Assembly: GCF_016862775.1 (NCBI RefSeq)
Contig: NZ_BONP01000023.1
Span: 1-61,586 of the forward strand
Source of the DNA: Cellulomonas phragmiteti
GTDB taxonomy: Bacteria > Actinomycetota > Actinomycetes > Actinomycetales > Cellulomonadaceae
Reading direction: 5' to 3'
Length of the DNA stretch: 61,586 nucleotides
Program-made: the position numbers and the translations under genes
Shown here: positions 34,361-42,901 of the stretch, in pieces
Position numbering within the stretch: the first letter of the stretch is position 1
How the letters are laid out: every line of letters starts with the position of its first letter
Notes under the pieces: model-generated
What the model saw: the letters and a program-made list of their open reading frames with translations, nothing else
The model's database searches: none
Told to the model about the DNA's origin: nothing

Positions 34361-36355
34361 TCAACCGGCCAGGAACGCCTGCAGCAGCGGACCGGCCGTC
34401 GTGGAACCGTAGTCTCCCTCACCGACGAACACCGCGACCGCCAGGTCGCCCTGGACGGCGATCATCCAGGCGTGGTTGCGCAGGTCGGAGTCCTGCCCGA
34501 ACTGCGCGGTGCCGGTCTTGGCGAGGACCGGCTCGCCGGGCACGTCGGCCAGCAGGGTCGCCCCACCCTCGGTGACGACGGCCCGCATCATCGACTGCAG
34601 GGCGGCGGCCTCGTCGGCCGTCAGCGGTGCGGCCGGTGGCAGGTCGGCCCCGTCCGCGTCGTCGGTCGCCGCGTCCGCGTCCGCGTCGTCCGGGTCGTCC
34701 GTGGCCTGCTCGGGGGGCGTCACCAGGTACGGGACGACCGTGCGCCCCGCCCCGACCGACGCCGCGACGGTGGCCATGCCGAGCGGGGAGGCCAGGACCG
34801 CCCCCTGACCGATGACCGACGCCGCGTGCGCGGTGCCCGATGCTCCGTCCGGCACGGTGCCGAGGAACGCCGGGAAGCCGAGGTCGACCGCCGGCTCCAG
34901 GCCGAGGGAGCGGGCCGCGGCGAGCAGCGCACCGTCGGCGGCCAGGTCACGGGCGCCGATGAACGCGGTGTTGCAGGAGTTCGCGAAGGCGGTGCGCAAC
35001 GGGACGTCGCCCAGGGCGGCCGCCGGGTAGCCCGGGAAGTTCTGGAAGGTCCGGCCGTCGACCGTGAGCGAGGGCAGGCAGCTCACCGTCGAGTCCGGCG
35101 TCAGGCCGCCGCGCAGGTACGCCAGCGCGCTGACCACCTTGAACGTCGAGCCGGGCGCGTACTGCCCGACGGTCGCCGTCGACAGCCCGCCGCTGCCCGG
35201 ACCGTTCGCGGCCGCCAGGACCTCCCCCGTCGAGGGGCGCACCGCGACGATGGCCGCCGCGGGCTCGAGGCCGCCGAGGACGTCCTCGGCGCGCTGCTGC
35301 AGGGTCGCGTCGAGGGTGGTGCGCAGCGGCTGCCCCGGCACGGCGTCGACCGTCAGCAGCACGCGCTGGGCGCCGGTCTCGGCGCCGACGGCCGCCACGA
35401 CGACGCCCGGTGTGCCGCGCAGCTGCGCGTCGTACTGCCGCTGCAGCCCCGACAGGCCCGCCTTGTCACCCGCGACGACCTCACCCTCCGACGCCTCGAC
35501 GATCTCCGCGGTCGCGTCGCCGACGGTCCCGAGGATCGCCCGCGCGAAGGTGCGGGTCACCGCGAGCGGCAGCACGTCGGGCACCACGCCCACCCCGGGC
35601 AGGGCGTCGAGCGCGGGCACGTCGTACGCCGGGTCCCCGGAACGCACGACGATGGCCTCGACGAAGGCCCGGGGGCCTGCGGCGGCGACGCGCTGCGCGT
35701 ACGCCTCGGGGTCGGTGCCGAGGGCGTCGGCGAGGGCGCGCGCCGCGGCGTCGGCGTCGAGACCGCCCTCGGCCACGTGGGCCTTGTCCAGCCCGATGCG
35801 CGCGACGGGTCGGTCCTCGACGAGCGGGACGTCCCCCTGGCCGAGGACGACGCCGCGGGCGGCCGGCCGCCGGGTCACCGTCAGCTGCTCGCCGGGCACC
35901 AGGTCGGGGGCGAGCAGCGGCAGCGTCCAGCGCGCGCGCCACGGCTGCTCGTCGTCGTCCTCGTCACGGACCAGCTGCGCGGTCGTGGCGTACGTCCAGG
36001 CCTCGTCCGTCCACGGCACGTCCCAGGTGACGGTGAGCCCTGCGGTCGCGGTCAGCTCGTCGTCGGCGAGGGTCACCTCGCCGACCTCGACGGTGGCCGC
36101 CGCCTGCTCCCCGAGGCCCTCGACGACCTCGGCCCGGGTGGCGGCGAGGGCGGCGGGCGCAGGGGCGTCCGCCGTGAGGGGCACGGCGTCGAAGTCACCC
36201 GTCTCGAGGGCGCGGGCGAGGGCCTCGGCCGCCGGGCGGGCGTCCGGGGCGCCAGCGCTGCATGCCGTGAGCGCCGTCGCCGCCAGGGCGACCAGCACGC
36301 CCGTCGCCATCCACTGCCGGGCAGGGGCCCGCCCCGCCGCTCGTGCCGCACGCAC
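34361..36355 (-). CDS. Lipoprotein-type class B penicillin-binding protein with MecA-like N-terminus
   Basis: A 664-residue peptidoglycan transpeptidase. The N-terminal signal ends in the lipobox LTAC (Cys32), so it is membrane-anchored by lipid. Then an NTF2-like MecA_N domain (about 36-150), a PBP dimerisation region (160-300) and the transpeptidase domain with STFK (Ser403, Lys406), SCN (460-462) and KTG (613-615). An acidic loop at 550-571 (Asp/Ala repeats) interrupts the domain before the KTG strand. GTG 36355 has AGGAGG eight bases upstream. This MecA_N layout is shared with low-affinity PBPs; resistance cannot be inferred. Confidence 0.94.
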   Translation of the reverse strand: MRAARAAGRAPARQWMATGVLVALAATALTACSAGAPDARPAAEALARALETGDFDAVPLTADAPAPAALAATRAEVVEGLGEQAAATVEVGEVTLADDELTATAGLTVTWDVPWTDEAWTYATTAQLVRDEDDDEQPWRARWTLPLLAPDLVPGEQLTVTRRPAARGVVLGQGDVPLVEDRPVARIGLDKAHVAEGGLDADAAARALADALGTDPEAYAQRVAAAGPRAFVEAIVVRSGDPAYDVPALDALPGVGVVPDVLPLAVTRTFARAILGTVGDATAEIVEASEGEVVAGDKAGLSGLQRQYDAQLRGTPGVVVAAVGAETGAQRVLLTVDAVPGQPLRTTLDATLQQRAEDVLGGLEPAAAIVAVRPSTGEVLAAANGPGSGGLSTATVGQYAPGSTFKVVSALAYLRGGLTPDSTVSCLPSLTVDGRTFQNFPGYPAAALGDVPLRTAFANSCNTAFIGARDLAADGALLAAARSLGLEPAVDLGFPAFLGTVPDGASGTAHAASVIGQGAVLASPLGMATVAASVGAGRTVVPYLVTPPEQATDDPDDADADAATDDADGADLPPAAPLTADEAAALQSMMRAVVTEGGATLLADVPGEPVLAKTGTAQFGQDSDLRNHAWMIAVQGDLAVAVFVGEGDYGSTTAGPLLQAFLAG

Positions 36356-36623
36356 CGTCGTGTCCTCCTGTCGCGGTCCCCGCGTCGCGGCCGACCGGAG
36401 CGGCGCAGGCGCGCACGACGTCGTGGCGTGGTGGCGCGGGAGACGTGCCGAGCCTGTCACCTCGGTAGGCCCTCGCGGGCCGGTTCGGGGGGGATCTTCA
36501 CCCGTCCTCCCCACGCAGGTCGCGCCCGGTCCGCGTGGCGTCCCGGGGCAACCCGGACGGGGAGCGGCTGAAAACCCCGCGTACCGGTTGCATCTGGACG
36601 CACGTCCGGGTCACGATGCCCCC

Positions 36624-37277
36624 ATGGACGCTGGGGGACGGCCACCGGGGACGCAACGCGTCGACCCGCCCGACACGGTCGGGCGGCTCGACCCGCGCGA
36701 CCGCTCGCAGGCCGCCGCGGTTCTCGCGGCCGCCCTCGCGGACGATCCGGGCTACGCGCACCTGTTCCCCGTCCGCGCCCGCCGCGAGCGCGAGCTGCGC
36801 GAGGTGTACCGCATGACGCTCGCCGACGGCCTGCGGCACGGACGCGTCCTGGCCACCACGCTCGACGGCCAGGTGACCGGCGTCCTGGCGATCTACCCGC
36901 CGGGGACGTACCCGATGTCGCTCGCGCGCTGGGTGCGCCAGGCTGGCCGGATCGCGCGGATCGCGGTGCGCACGCGTGAGCACAGCGCGGGGATCATCCG
37001 CTTCGGTGAGCTGACGTCCCGCGGCGTCCCGGCCGACTGCTGGTACGTCGAGGCGTTCGGGGTCCGCCCGGACCTGCAGCGCGAGGGCCGTGGGAGCGTG
37101 CTCATGCGCCGGTTCCTCGCGGACCTCGATGCGCAGCGCGGTCGGTCGTACCTGGAGACCACCAACGAGGTCAACGTCGGCTACTACCAGATGCGCGGGT
37201 ACACCGAGGCCCACACCCCGGTCCCCCTGGCCCCCGCAGGTCCGCACATCTACCCGATGACCCGACCCGCCGTCTGA
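36624..37277 (+). CDS. GNAT family N-acetyltransferase
   Basis: A 217-residue acetyltransferase. The acetyl-CoA-binding core is WYVEAFGVRPDLQREGRGSV, followed by SYLETTNEVNVGYYQMRGY; the N-terminal half contains ALADDPGYAHLFPV. The layout resembles small-molecule GNATs, substrate unknown. ATG 36624 lies six bases after CACGAT, compatible with a leaderless start. The roughly 270-bp gap to the divergent PBP gene shows no clear motif. Confidence 0.9.
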   Translation: MDAGGRPPGTQRVDPPDTVGRLDPRDRSQAAAVLAAALADDPGYAHLFPVRARRERELREVYRMTLADGLRHGRVLATTLDGQVTGVLAIYPPGTYPMSLARWVRQAGRIARIAVRTREHSAGIIRFGELTSRGVPADCWYVEAFGVRPDLQREGRGSVLMRRFLADLDAQRGRSYLETTNEVNVGYYQMRGYTEAHTPVPLAPAGPHIYPMTRPAV

Positions 37278-37318
37278 CCTCCGCGGCGCCCGGTCCGTCG
37301 CCGGCACCCCGCCGCCCG

Positions 37319-38167
37319 TCACGGCACCGGCGGACCCTGCCGCACCCGCGCCAGCAGCGCCTCGGGGGTCGCGGTGGCGGGGTCCCACAGGGCGTCGACG
37401 AACCAGGTCGCCCCGGCCTCCGCGAGCGCCGCCACGTGCTCGCGCGCCGCGCCCCGGTCGGCGGGCAGGGCGCCGTGCAGGACCACGTCGAAGGGGCCGG
37501 CGTCCGCCGGGCGGTGCTCACGCACCCAGGCGACGACGTCCGCGACGTCCTGCGGGTCGAGCGGCTGCTCGGCACGCTCGCCACGGTGCTGCGGCACGAC
37601 GCCGTCGTACCGGACGGCGCGGCCCATCGACCGCGCGGACGGGAAGGACCCGACGACCCACACGGGGATGCGCGACCGCCCGTCGGGGCGGGTCACGGGG
37701 ACGGGACGCAGCTGCAGGCCGTCGACGCGCAGGTGCCCGCCGTCGACGTCGAACCGGTCCCCGGTGAACGACCGCTCGAGGACGGCGAGCGCGTCGTCGA
37801 GCCGCTCCGCGCGCTCCCGGAGCGTCGCGGCCTCCCCGCTGACGCCGGACACCGCACGGTCCGTCGGCACCCCCAGCCCCACGGGCAGGACCAGCCGCCC
37901 GCCCGAGAGGTGGTCGACCGTCACCGCCTGCTTGGCGAACACCCACGGCCGGCGGCGCGGCAGAGCGAAGACCAGGGCGCCGAGCGTCACCCGCTCGGTG
38001 CGCACGGCCGCTGCCGCCAGCACGGCCCACGGGTCCCAGGCGTCCATCCCGCCGAGGTCCACGCCGTCCCAGGTGAAGAAGCCGTCCCAGCCGTGACCCT
38101 CGGCCTCGACCGCCAGGTCGACCACCTCGTGCACCGTCCCGAAGCTGCCCACGACACCGAGCCTCAC
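37319..38167 (-). CDS. LLM class flavin-dependent oxidoreductase (luciferase-like)
   Basis: A 282-residue TIM-barrel protein of the bacterial-luciferase/F420 family: VDLAVEAEGHGWDGFFTWD, WAVLAAAAVRTERVTLGALV, RRPWVFAKQAVTVDHLSGGRLVL and GLGVPTDRAVSG. Such enzymes use FMN or F420, and the cofactor cannot be told here. GTG 38167 has GGAGGGAG upstream. Convergent with the GNAT gene. Confidence 0.9.
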   Translation of the reverse strand: MRLGVVGSFGTVHEVVDLAVEAEGHGWDGFFTWDGVDLGGMDAWDPWAVLAAAAVRTERVTLGALVFALPRRRPWVFAKQAVTVDHLSGGRLVLPVGLGVPTDRAVSGVSGEAATLRERAERLDDALAVLERSFTGDRFDVDGGHLRVDGLQLRPVPVTRPDGRSRIPVWVVGSFPSARSMGRAVRYDGVVPQHRGERAEQPLDPQDVADVVAWVREHRPADAGPFDVVLHGALPADRGAAREHVAALAEAGATWFVDALWDPATATPEALLARVRQGPPVP

Positions 38168-38398
38168 GACCGCTCCCTCCGCCCGGCCACCGGCGCGGCA
38201 GCCCGTGCCGACGCTACCGGCGGCCACCGACACGCCGCCCCGCACCGCCTGGACGGCCGTCCACCTCCACCCGCGGCGCGACACGCCCGCTGTGGTGGTA
38301 TTCCCCGCAGGCGCCTACGGTGGCCGAGGACGCCGGGCCAGGGGGACGCGCGACGAGCCGGGGCGCAGCGGGACGCACCAGGAGGAAGGGGGCGGGAC

Positions 38399-38956
38399 AT
38401 GAGCGACGAGCAGCAGCTCACGTCGCCCTCGAGCCCCGGGGGAGGCAGCTCCCCGTGCGGCAGCGCACCCCTCCCACCCGCGGCTCTCCCCCCCGACGAC
38501 GCCCTGTCGCCCACCGTGCTCGGACGCGCCCTGCCCGCCGCGCGGCCGTCGACCGACCACGTGCAGGTGCGGCGGTGGGTGCTCGAGCAGGCCGCCGAGC
38601 TGAGGGCGCTGCGCAGCGACCTGCGCGACCAGCTGGCCGCCTCCGTCGCACCGGCGCCGGACGACGACGGCCTGCCGGACAACATCGTCCTGGTGACCTC
38701 CGAGCTCGCGACCAACGCCCTCGCGCACGGCCGGGCGCCGGCTCACGTGCAGCTGCTGCTCGACGGGAACGAGGTGCTCGTCGTCGTGTCCGACGGCGAC
38801 GCGACGCACGCCCCGTTCCTCGCCGAGGGCCGCGAGCCCGGCGAGGGCGGGTTCGGCCTGCAGATCGCCCGGCGCCTCGCGAGCGACGTCGGCTGGTGGT
38901 CCGACGCGACCGGCAAGCACGTGTGGGCGTCGTTCCCCGCCCGGCCGACCTCCTGA
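38399..38956 (+). CDS. Anti-sigma-factor-like ATP-binding protein (HATPase)
   Basis: A 185-residue protein. An N-terminal Ser/Pro-rich tail of about 40 residues precedes a GHKL ATPase domain with VRRWVLEQAAELRA, the N-box VLVTSELATNALAHGRAP, VVVSDGDATHAPF and the G-box GGFGLQIARRLASDVGWW. This is the SpoIIAB/RsbW-type serine kinase fold found with sigma-factor partner switching; SpoIIE-type phosphatases such as the one at 30931-33243 act on targets of these kinases. No sigma or anti-anti-sigma gene is adjacent. Confidence 0.88.
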   Translation: MSDEQQLTSPSSPGGGSSPCGSAPLPPAALPPDDALSPTVLGRALPAARPSTDHVQVRRWVLEQAAELRALRSDLRDQLAASVAPAPDDDGLPDNIVLVTSELATNALAHGRAPAHVQLLLDGNEVLVVVSDGDATHAPFLAEGREPGEGGFGLQIARRLASDVGWWSDATGKHVWASFPARPTS

Positions 38957-39015
38957 GCGGGCGCTCCCGGCGGACGCACGACGCACCGACGCCGCGGTGC
39001 GGCGAGAATCGGCGC

Positions 39016-39798
39016 ATGACGACGAGCGACGGCGTGCTCCGGCTGCGCGGGGCGACCCTGGGCGCGGGCACCCCGCAGGTCTGCGTCCCCGTGGTGGCGA
39101 CGACGCCCGCCGCGGCTGCCGCAGCGGCCCGGTCCCTGCCCGCCGGCGCCGCGGACGTCGTCGAGCTGCGCCTGGACCACGTCGCCGGGTCCGCCGGCGA
39201 CCCGGCCGTGGTGCGCGCGGCGGTGACCGCCGTGCGCGCCGCGCTGCCCGCCGACGTGCCCCTGCTGGCGACGTTCCGCTCGCAGCGCGAGGGCGGGGCG
39301 CAGGCCGCGGACGACGCCGCGTACGCCACCGTGGTCGACGCGGTCGTCGCGGGGGCCGGGCCCGACGGCGCCGACGCCGTGGACGTCGAGCTCGCGACCC
39401 CGGACGTCACGGGCCTCGTGGATCGCGCGCACGCCGCCGGGCTCGCCGTCGTCGTGTCGCACCACGACTTCGCCCGGACCCCGCCGGCCGACGAGATCGT
39501 CGCGGTGCTGCGGCGTCAGCGCGCCGTCGGCGCCGACGTCTGCAAGGTCGCCGTCATGCCGCACGACCCCGACGACGTCCTCGCCCTGCTGAGCGCGACG
39601 CGCACGGTCGCCCGCGACGCCGACCGCCCCGTCGTGACCGTGGCGATGGGCGCGCTGGGCCTGGTCACACGCCTGGCGGGCGGCGTGTTCGGCTCGGCGA
39701 TGACGTTCGGCGCCGTCGGTGCGGCGAGCGCACCCGGTCAGCTGGACGCGGCACGCCTGCGCGAGGTCCTCGCCCTGCTGCACGCGCCCGCGCGCTGA
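39016..39798 (+). CDS. aroD: Type I 3-dehydroquinate dehydratase
   Basis: A 260-residue shikimate-pathway enzyme. ELRLDH, TFRSQREGG, the catalytic His150 in SHHDF and the Schiff-base Lys177 in DVCKVAVMP define the type I class; GSAMTFGAVGAASAPGQL is the conserved end. ATG 39016 is preceded by GAGAAT six bases upstream, so probably leaderless. Actinobacteria often use a type II AroQ, so this is either the main enzyme or a second, catabolic one. Confidence 0.93.
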   Translation: MTTSDGVLRLRGATLGAGTPQVCVPVVATTPAAAAAAARSLPAGAADVVELRLDHVAGSAGDPAVVRAAVTAVRAALPADVPLLATFRSQREGGAQAADDAAYATVVDAVVAGAGPDGADAVDVELATPDVTGLVDRAHAAGLAVVVSHHDFARTPPADEIVAVLRRQRAVGADVCKVAVMPHDPDDVLALLSATRTVARDADRPVVTVAMGALGLVTRLAGGVFGSAMTFGAVGAASAPGQLDAARLREVLALLHAPAR

Positions 39799-39811
39799 GC
39801 CGCACGGGCCG

Positions 39812-41125
39812 TCAGACGCCGTCCTCACGCCGCTGGTCGACCTCGGCGGCCGCCGCGCGCGCCTTGTCCACGTCGCCGCGGCCCGCGGGGTCGCCACCCG
39901 CGCCGGCGCTCGCCGGCCCCGGGTCCTGCAGCATGTGCGACGCGACCAGCTCGTGGCGCTGCACGTACGTGTTCGCGACCGCCTGGATCGTGGCGGCGAT
40001 CGGCAGCGCGAGGAACGCACCCAGCGCGCCGAACACCGCACCGAAGGCGAGCACGACGACGAACGACACCGCCGCGTTCATCTCCAGCGCGCGCGCCGAG
40101 ACCTTGGGGGCCAGCCACAGGTTCTCGACCTGCTGGTAGCCGACGATGAAGGCGAGCACCCCCAGCGCCTGCGGGACCCCCTGGGACGTCAGCGCGACCG
40201 CCACCGGCAGCGCACCCCCCAGGTACGTGCCGATCGTGGGGACGAACTGCGAGACGACGCCGGTGAACAGCGCCAGCGGCAGCGAGTACGGGGTGCCGAG
40301 GACCGCGAGGAACGCGAACGTCGTCGCCGTCGCGATCGCCGCCAGGACGATGCGGGTGTTGATGAAGTCCGAGACCTTGACCTGCGTGACCTCCCACAGC
40401 CGCAGGACCTCCTGCTGGCGGTGCGGCGTGAGCCAGCGGCAGATCGACGCGCGGAACCGCGGCCCGGCCGCCAGCAGGTAGTACGTCACGAGCAGGATCG
40501 TCAGGGCCGCGAAGACCCCACCCAGGATCGTCGTGCCGACCAGCAGCGCACCGGACGCGACCTCCGACCCCCACTGCTCGGCGGCCTGCTGCAGCAGCTC
40601 CTCCTGGTCGGGGAGCTGCGCGCCGAAGCGCTCCTGCACCATCGTCTGCGCGGACGCGTACAGGTCCGGCACGTTGCCGACCAGCTGCACCAGCTGCTGG
40701 ACGAACAGGTTGCCGAACAGCGCGAGCACCACCAGCGTGAGCGCGAGGCCGCCGAGCAGCGCGAACGCGGCCGCCCCACCGCGCTTCCACCCGTGCCGCA
40801 CCAGCCACACGACGATCGGCTCGAGCGCGAGCGCGATGAAGAAGGCGATGAGCAGGTTGACCAGCAGGCTCTGCAGCGCACCGATCGCGTCCCACGCGAA
40901 GATCCCGACGAACACGGCCACGACGGCCATGGCCAGGCCCTTGCCCCACCAGCGCGGCGGGCGGCGGGCGTCGTGCTGCAGCGCGCGGGTGCCCTCGTCG
41001 CCGGGGGCCGCGGGGGCCCCGAACACCGGCGCGGCACCGTAGGCGGTGGGGCCCGCGGGAGGTGCGTCGCCGCTCGCCGTCGGCGTCGGGGCAGGGCCGG
41101 GGGCGGGCGTGCTGTCGGTCGTCAC
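39812..41125 (-). CDS. AI-2E family (DUF20) transporter
   Basis: A 437-residue membrane protein with eight hydrophobic segments, a Pro/Ala-rich N-terminal tail of about 55 residues, and the family features FIALALEPIVVWLVRHGWKR, a long extracytosolic helix region (150-205), LLVTYYLLAAGPRFR and the end GGYL-like GTYLGGALPVAVAL, LWLAPKVSARALEMN. The family name comes from E. coli TqsA; transport of AI-2 is not implied. Start is GTG 41125. Confidence 0.92.
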   Translation of the reverse strand: MTTDSTPAPGPAPTPTASGDAPPAGPTAYGAAPVFGAPAAPGDEGTRALQHDARRPPRWWGKGLAMAVVAVFVGIFAWDAIGALQSLLVNLLIAFFIALALEPIVVWLVRHGWKRGGAAAFALLGGLALTLVVLALFGNLFVQQLVQLVGNVPDLYASAQTMVQERFGAQLPDQEELLQQAAEQWGSEVASGALLVGTTILGGVFAALTILLVTYYLLAAGPRFRASICRWLTPHRQQEVLRLWEVTQVKVSDFINTRIVLAAIATATTFAFLAVLGTPYSLPLALFTGVVSQFVPTIGTYLGGALPVAVALTSQGVPQALGVLAFIVGYQQVENLWLAPKVSARALEMNAAVSFVVVLAFGAVFGALGAFLALPIAATIQAVANTYVQRHELVASHMLQDPGPASAGAGGDPAGRGDVDKARAAAAEVDQRREDGV

Positions 41126-41200
41126 GGGTCGTGTCCTCTGGGGCCTCGGGCGGGTACTCGGTCACACCCTAGGGGCGCGCGACGTCGCTAGGGTCCAGGC

Positions 41201-41248
41201 ATGCGCTGCGGTCGTCCCACCCCCCTGACCTGCGCCCCGACCCCGTGA
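41201..41248 (+). CDS. 15-codon leaderless upstream ORF (possible Cys-rich leader peptide)
   Basis: TAGGGT (41189-41194) is followed after six bases by ATG 41201 and a 15-residue reading frame MRCGRPTPLTCAPTP, ending in TGA 41246-41248 that overlaps the GTG of the LysE-family gene (GTGA). The spacing fits a leaderless start, and the overlap would couple translation of the exporter to the small peptide. Two Cys and several Pro/Thr codons recall actinobacterial attenuator peptides. This is a prediction from layout only. Confidence 0.4.
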   Translation: MRCGRPTPLTCAPTP

Positions 41249-41880
41249 CCGGCGACCTGGGGCCCGCAGTGGTCGCCGGCCTGCTGGCCGGGTACGGCAT
41301 CGCCCTGCCCGTCGGGGCCGTCGGCGTGCTGCTGGTGCTGCTGGGCGCGCGCCACGGCCGGCGGGTCGGGTGCGCCGGCGGGCTGGGCGCGGCCGTCGTC
41401 GACGGGCTGTACGCGACGGCCGCGGTGGTGCTCGGGTCGGCGCTCGCCCCCGTGCTGGTGCGCGCGGCCGGGCCGGTGCGGTGGGCGGCCGCGGCGGTGC
41501 TGGTCGTCGTCGCGCTGCTGCTGCTGCGCCCCGCGACGGCCCGCGAGGTCGCGCCGGACCCCGCCGTCACGGGCCGGGCGATGACCCCGGGCCGCGCGTT
41601 CGCGCTCGTCCTGGCCGCGACGGCCGTGAACCCGGCGACCGTCGTGTACTTCGTCGCCCTGACGTCCGGGTCGGCGGCGACCACGCTCACCGCGCCCGCC
41701 CAGCGGGTGGCGTTCGTCGTCGCGGCGTTCGTGGCGTCGGCGTCGTGGCAGCTGCTGCTGGGCAGCGCGGGCGCCTGGGCGGGGACGCGGCTCACCGGTC
41801 CGCGGGGTCGGCGGTGGACGTCGGTCGTCGGGGCGCTCGTGGTGCTGCTGCTGGCGGCTCGGACGGCCCTGCTGCCCTGA
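41245..41880 (+). CDS. LysE family exporter
   Basis: A 211-residue membrane protein with six hydrophobic segments: GIALPVGAVGVLLVLLGARHGRR near the N-terminus is the LysE/RhtB hallmark, and AATAVNPATVVYFVALTSG is the second conserved helix hairpin. It probably exports an amino acid or small metabolite. Its last 89 bases overlap the 3' end of the convergent EamA gene. It may be coupled to a 15-codon upstream ORF. Confidence 0.9.
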   Translation: MTGDLGPAVVAGLLAGYGIALPVGAVGVLLVLLGARHGRRVGCAGGLGAAVVDGLYATAAVVLGSALAPVLVRAAGPVRWAAAAVLVVVALLLLRPATAREVAPDPAVTGRAMTPGRAFALVLAATAVNPATVVYFVALTSGSAATTLTAPAQRVAFVVAAFVASASWQLLLGSAGAWAGTRLTGPRGRRWTSVVGALVVLLLAARTALLP

Positions 41881-42877
41881 CGCCGGGCCGCGGGCGCGTG
41901 GCGGCGGCCAGCACGACGAGCCCGGCGGCCAGCACGACGAGCCCGGTCAACGCACCGGCGGACAGCCGCTCGCCGAGGACCACCAGGCCCAGGACCGTCG
42001 CGGTCAGCGGCTCGGCGAGGGTCAGCGTCGCGACCGTCGGGGCACCCAGCCGCGCCAGCCCGTACCCGAACAGGACGTACGCGAGCGTCGTGGTCACCAG
42101 GCCCAGCCACAGGACGGTCGCGACGCCCGCCGGGGTCGTCAGGCCGGCGGTGCCGACGACGACCAGCACCCCGACGGCCAGCAGCCCCGCGACCCCGAAG
42201 AGGGCGCCCATGCTCGTGGTCGACGTCCAGCCCGCGTCGATGAGGGCGGCCCCCGCGAGCGTGTACGTCGCGTACGCGGCTCCGGCGCCGAGCGAGGCGA
42301 GCACGCCGACGACGTCGAGCCCGCCCGTCGTCGCGCCACCCGCCGACGCCCCGGGCGCGAGGCCGAGCACGGTGACGCCGGCCGTCGCCAGGGCCGTCGC
42401 GACCAGCCACGGCGCGCCGGGGCGCACCCGGCGCACCGCCCACGTCGCCAGGCCCGTGAGCACCGGCGCGGAGCCCAGCGCGACGACCGTGCCGACGGCC
42501 ACGCCGTTGCGGGCCGTGCCGAGGAAGAACGCGGGCTGGTAGGCCAGCACGCCGAGCGCACCCAGAGCGACCGCGGCGGCGGTGCGCGGGTGCAGGGTGC
42601 GCGGGTGCAGGGTGGGAGGGTGCAGGGTGGGAGGGTGCAGGGCGCGCGGGTGCAGGGCGCGCGAGGTCCCGGCCGCGCCTGGCCGGGGCGCGCCACCGTC
42701 CGACGTCGACGGGCGCCGGCGCGCGACGAGCGCGGCGACCACCGCGAGCGCGAGGCCGCCCACGGCGATCCGCGCCGCGCCCAGCACCACGGGGTCCACC
42801 TGCGGCCCGAGGGCCTGGGCGGTCCCCGTGGTGCCGAAGCACAGGGCCGCGAGCAGGACGGCGAGGAGGGCGCGCAC
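41792..42877 (-). CDS. EamA/DMT family transporter with a minisatellite loop
   Basis: A 361-residue protein with ten hydrophobic segments in two EamA repeats (LCFGTTGTAQALGPQVDPVV-type opening; second repeat from SLGAGAAYATYTLAG, ending GERLSAGALTGLVVLAAGL). Between the second and third helices a cytosolic loop has five LHP(R/P)x units encoded by a 15-nt tandem repeat. The C-terminal 35 residues form a hydrophilic tail, encoded in the part that overlaps the LysE gene. Start is GTG 42877. Substrate unknown. Confidence 0.9.
   Translation of the reverse strand: MRALLAVLLAALCFGTTGTAQALGPQVDPVVLGAARIAVGGLALAVVAALVARRRPSTSDGGAPRPGAAGTSRALHPRALHPPTLHPPTLHPRTLHPRTAAAVALGALGVLAYQPAFFLGTARNGVAVGTVVALGSAPVLTGLATWAVRRVRPGAPWLVATALATAGVTVLGLAPGASAGGATTGGLDVVGVLASLGAGAAYATYTLAGAALIDAGWTSTTSMGALFGVAGLLAVGVLVVVGTAGLTTPAGVATVLWLGLVTTTLAYVLFGYGLARLGAPTVATLTLAEPLTATVLGLVVLGERLSAGALTGLVVLAAGLVVLAAATRPRPGVRAAGPSEPPAAAPRAPRRPTSTADPADR
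42590..42662. repeat. 15-nt minisatellite in the EamA gene
   Basis: About five units on GCGCGGGTGCAGGGT or the variant GGGAGGGTGCAGGGT, in frame, encode LHPRT-type pentapeptides in the loop. Unit length divisible by three means copy-number change would leave the frame open. Confidence 0.85.
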
Positions 42878-42901
42878 ACCGGATTGTCGCGCGCCCGGCG
42901 C

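Noticed and set aside
37319..38167. Operon of the LLM oxidoreductase with the GNAT gene
   Set aside because: The two genes are convergent, so they cannot share a transcript in sense.
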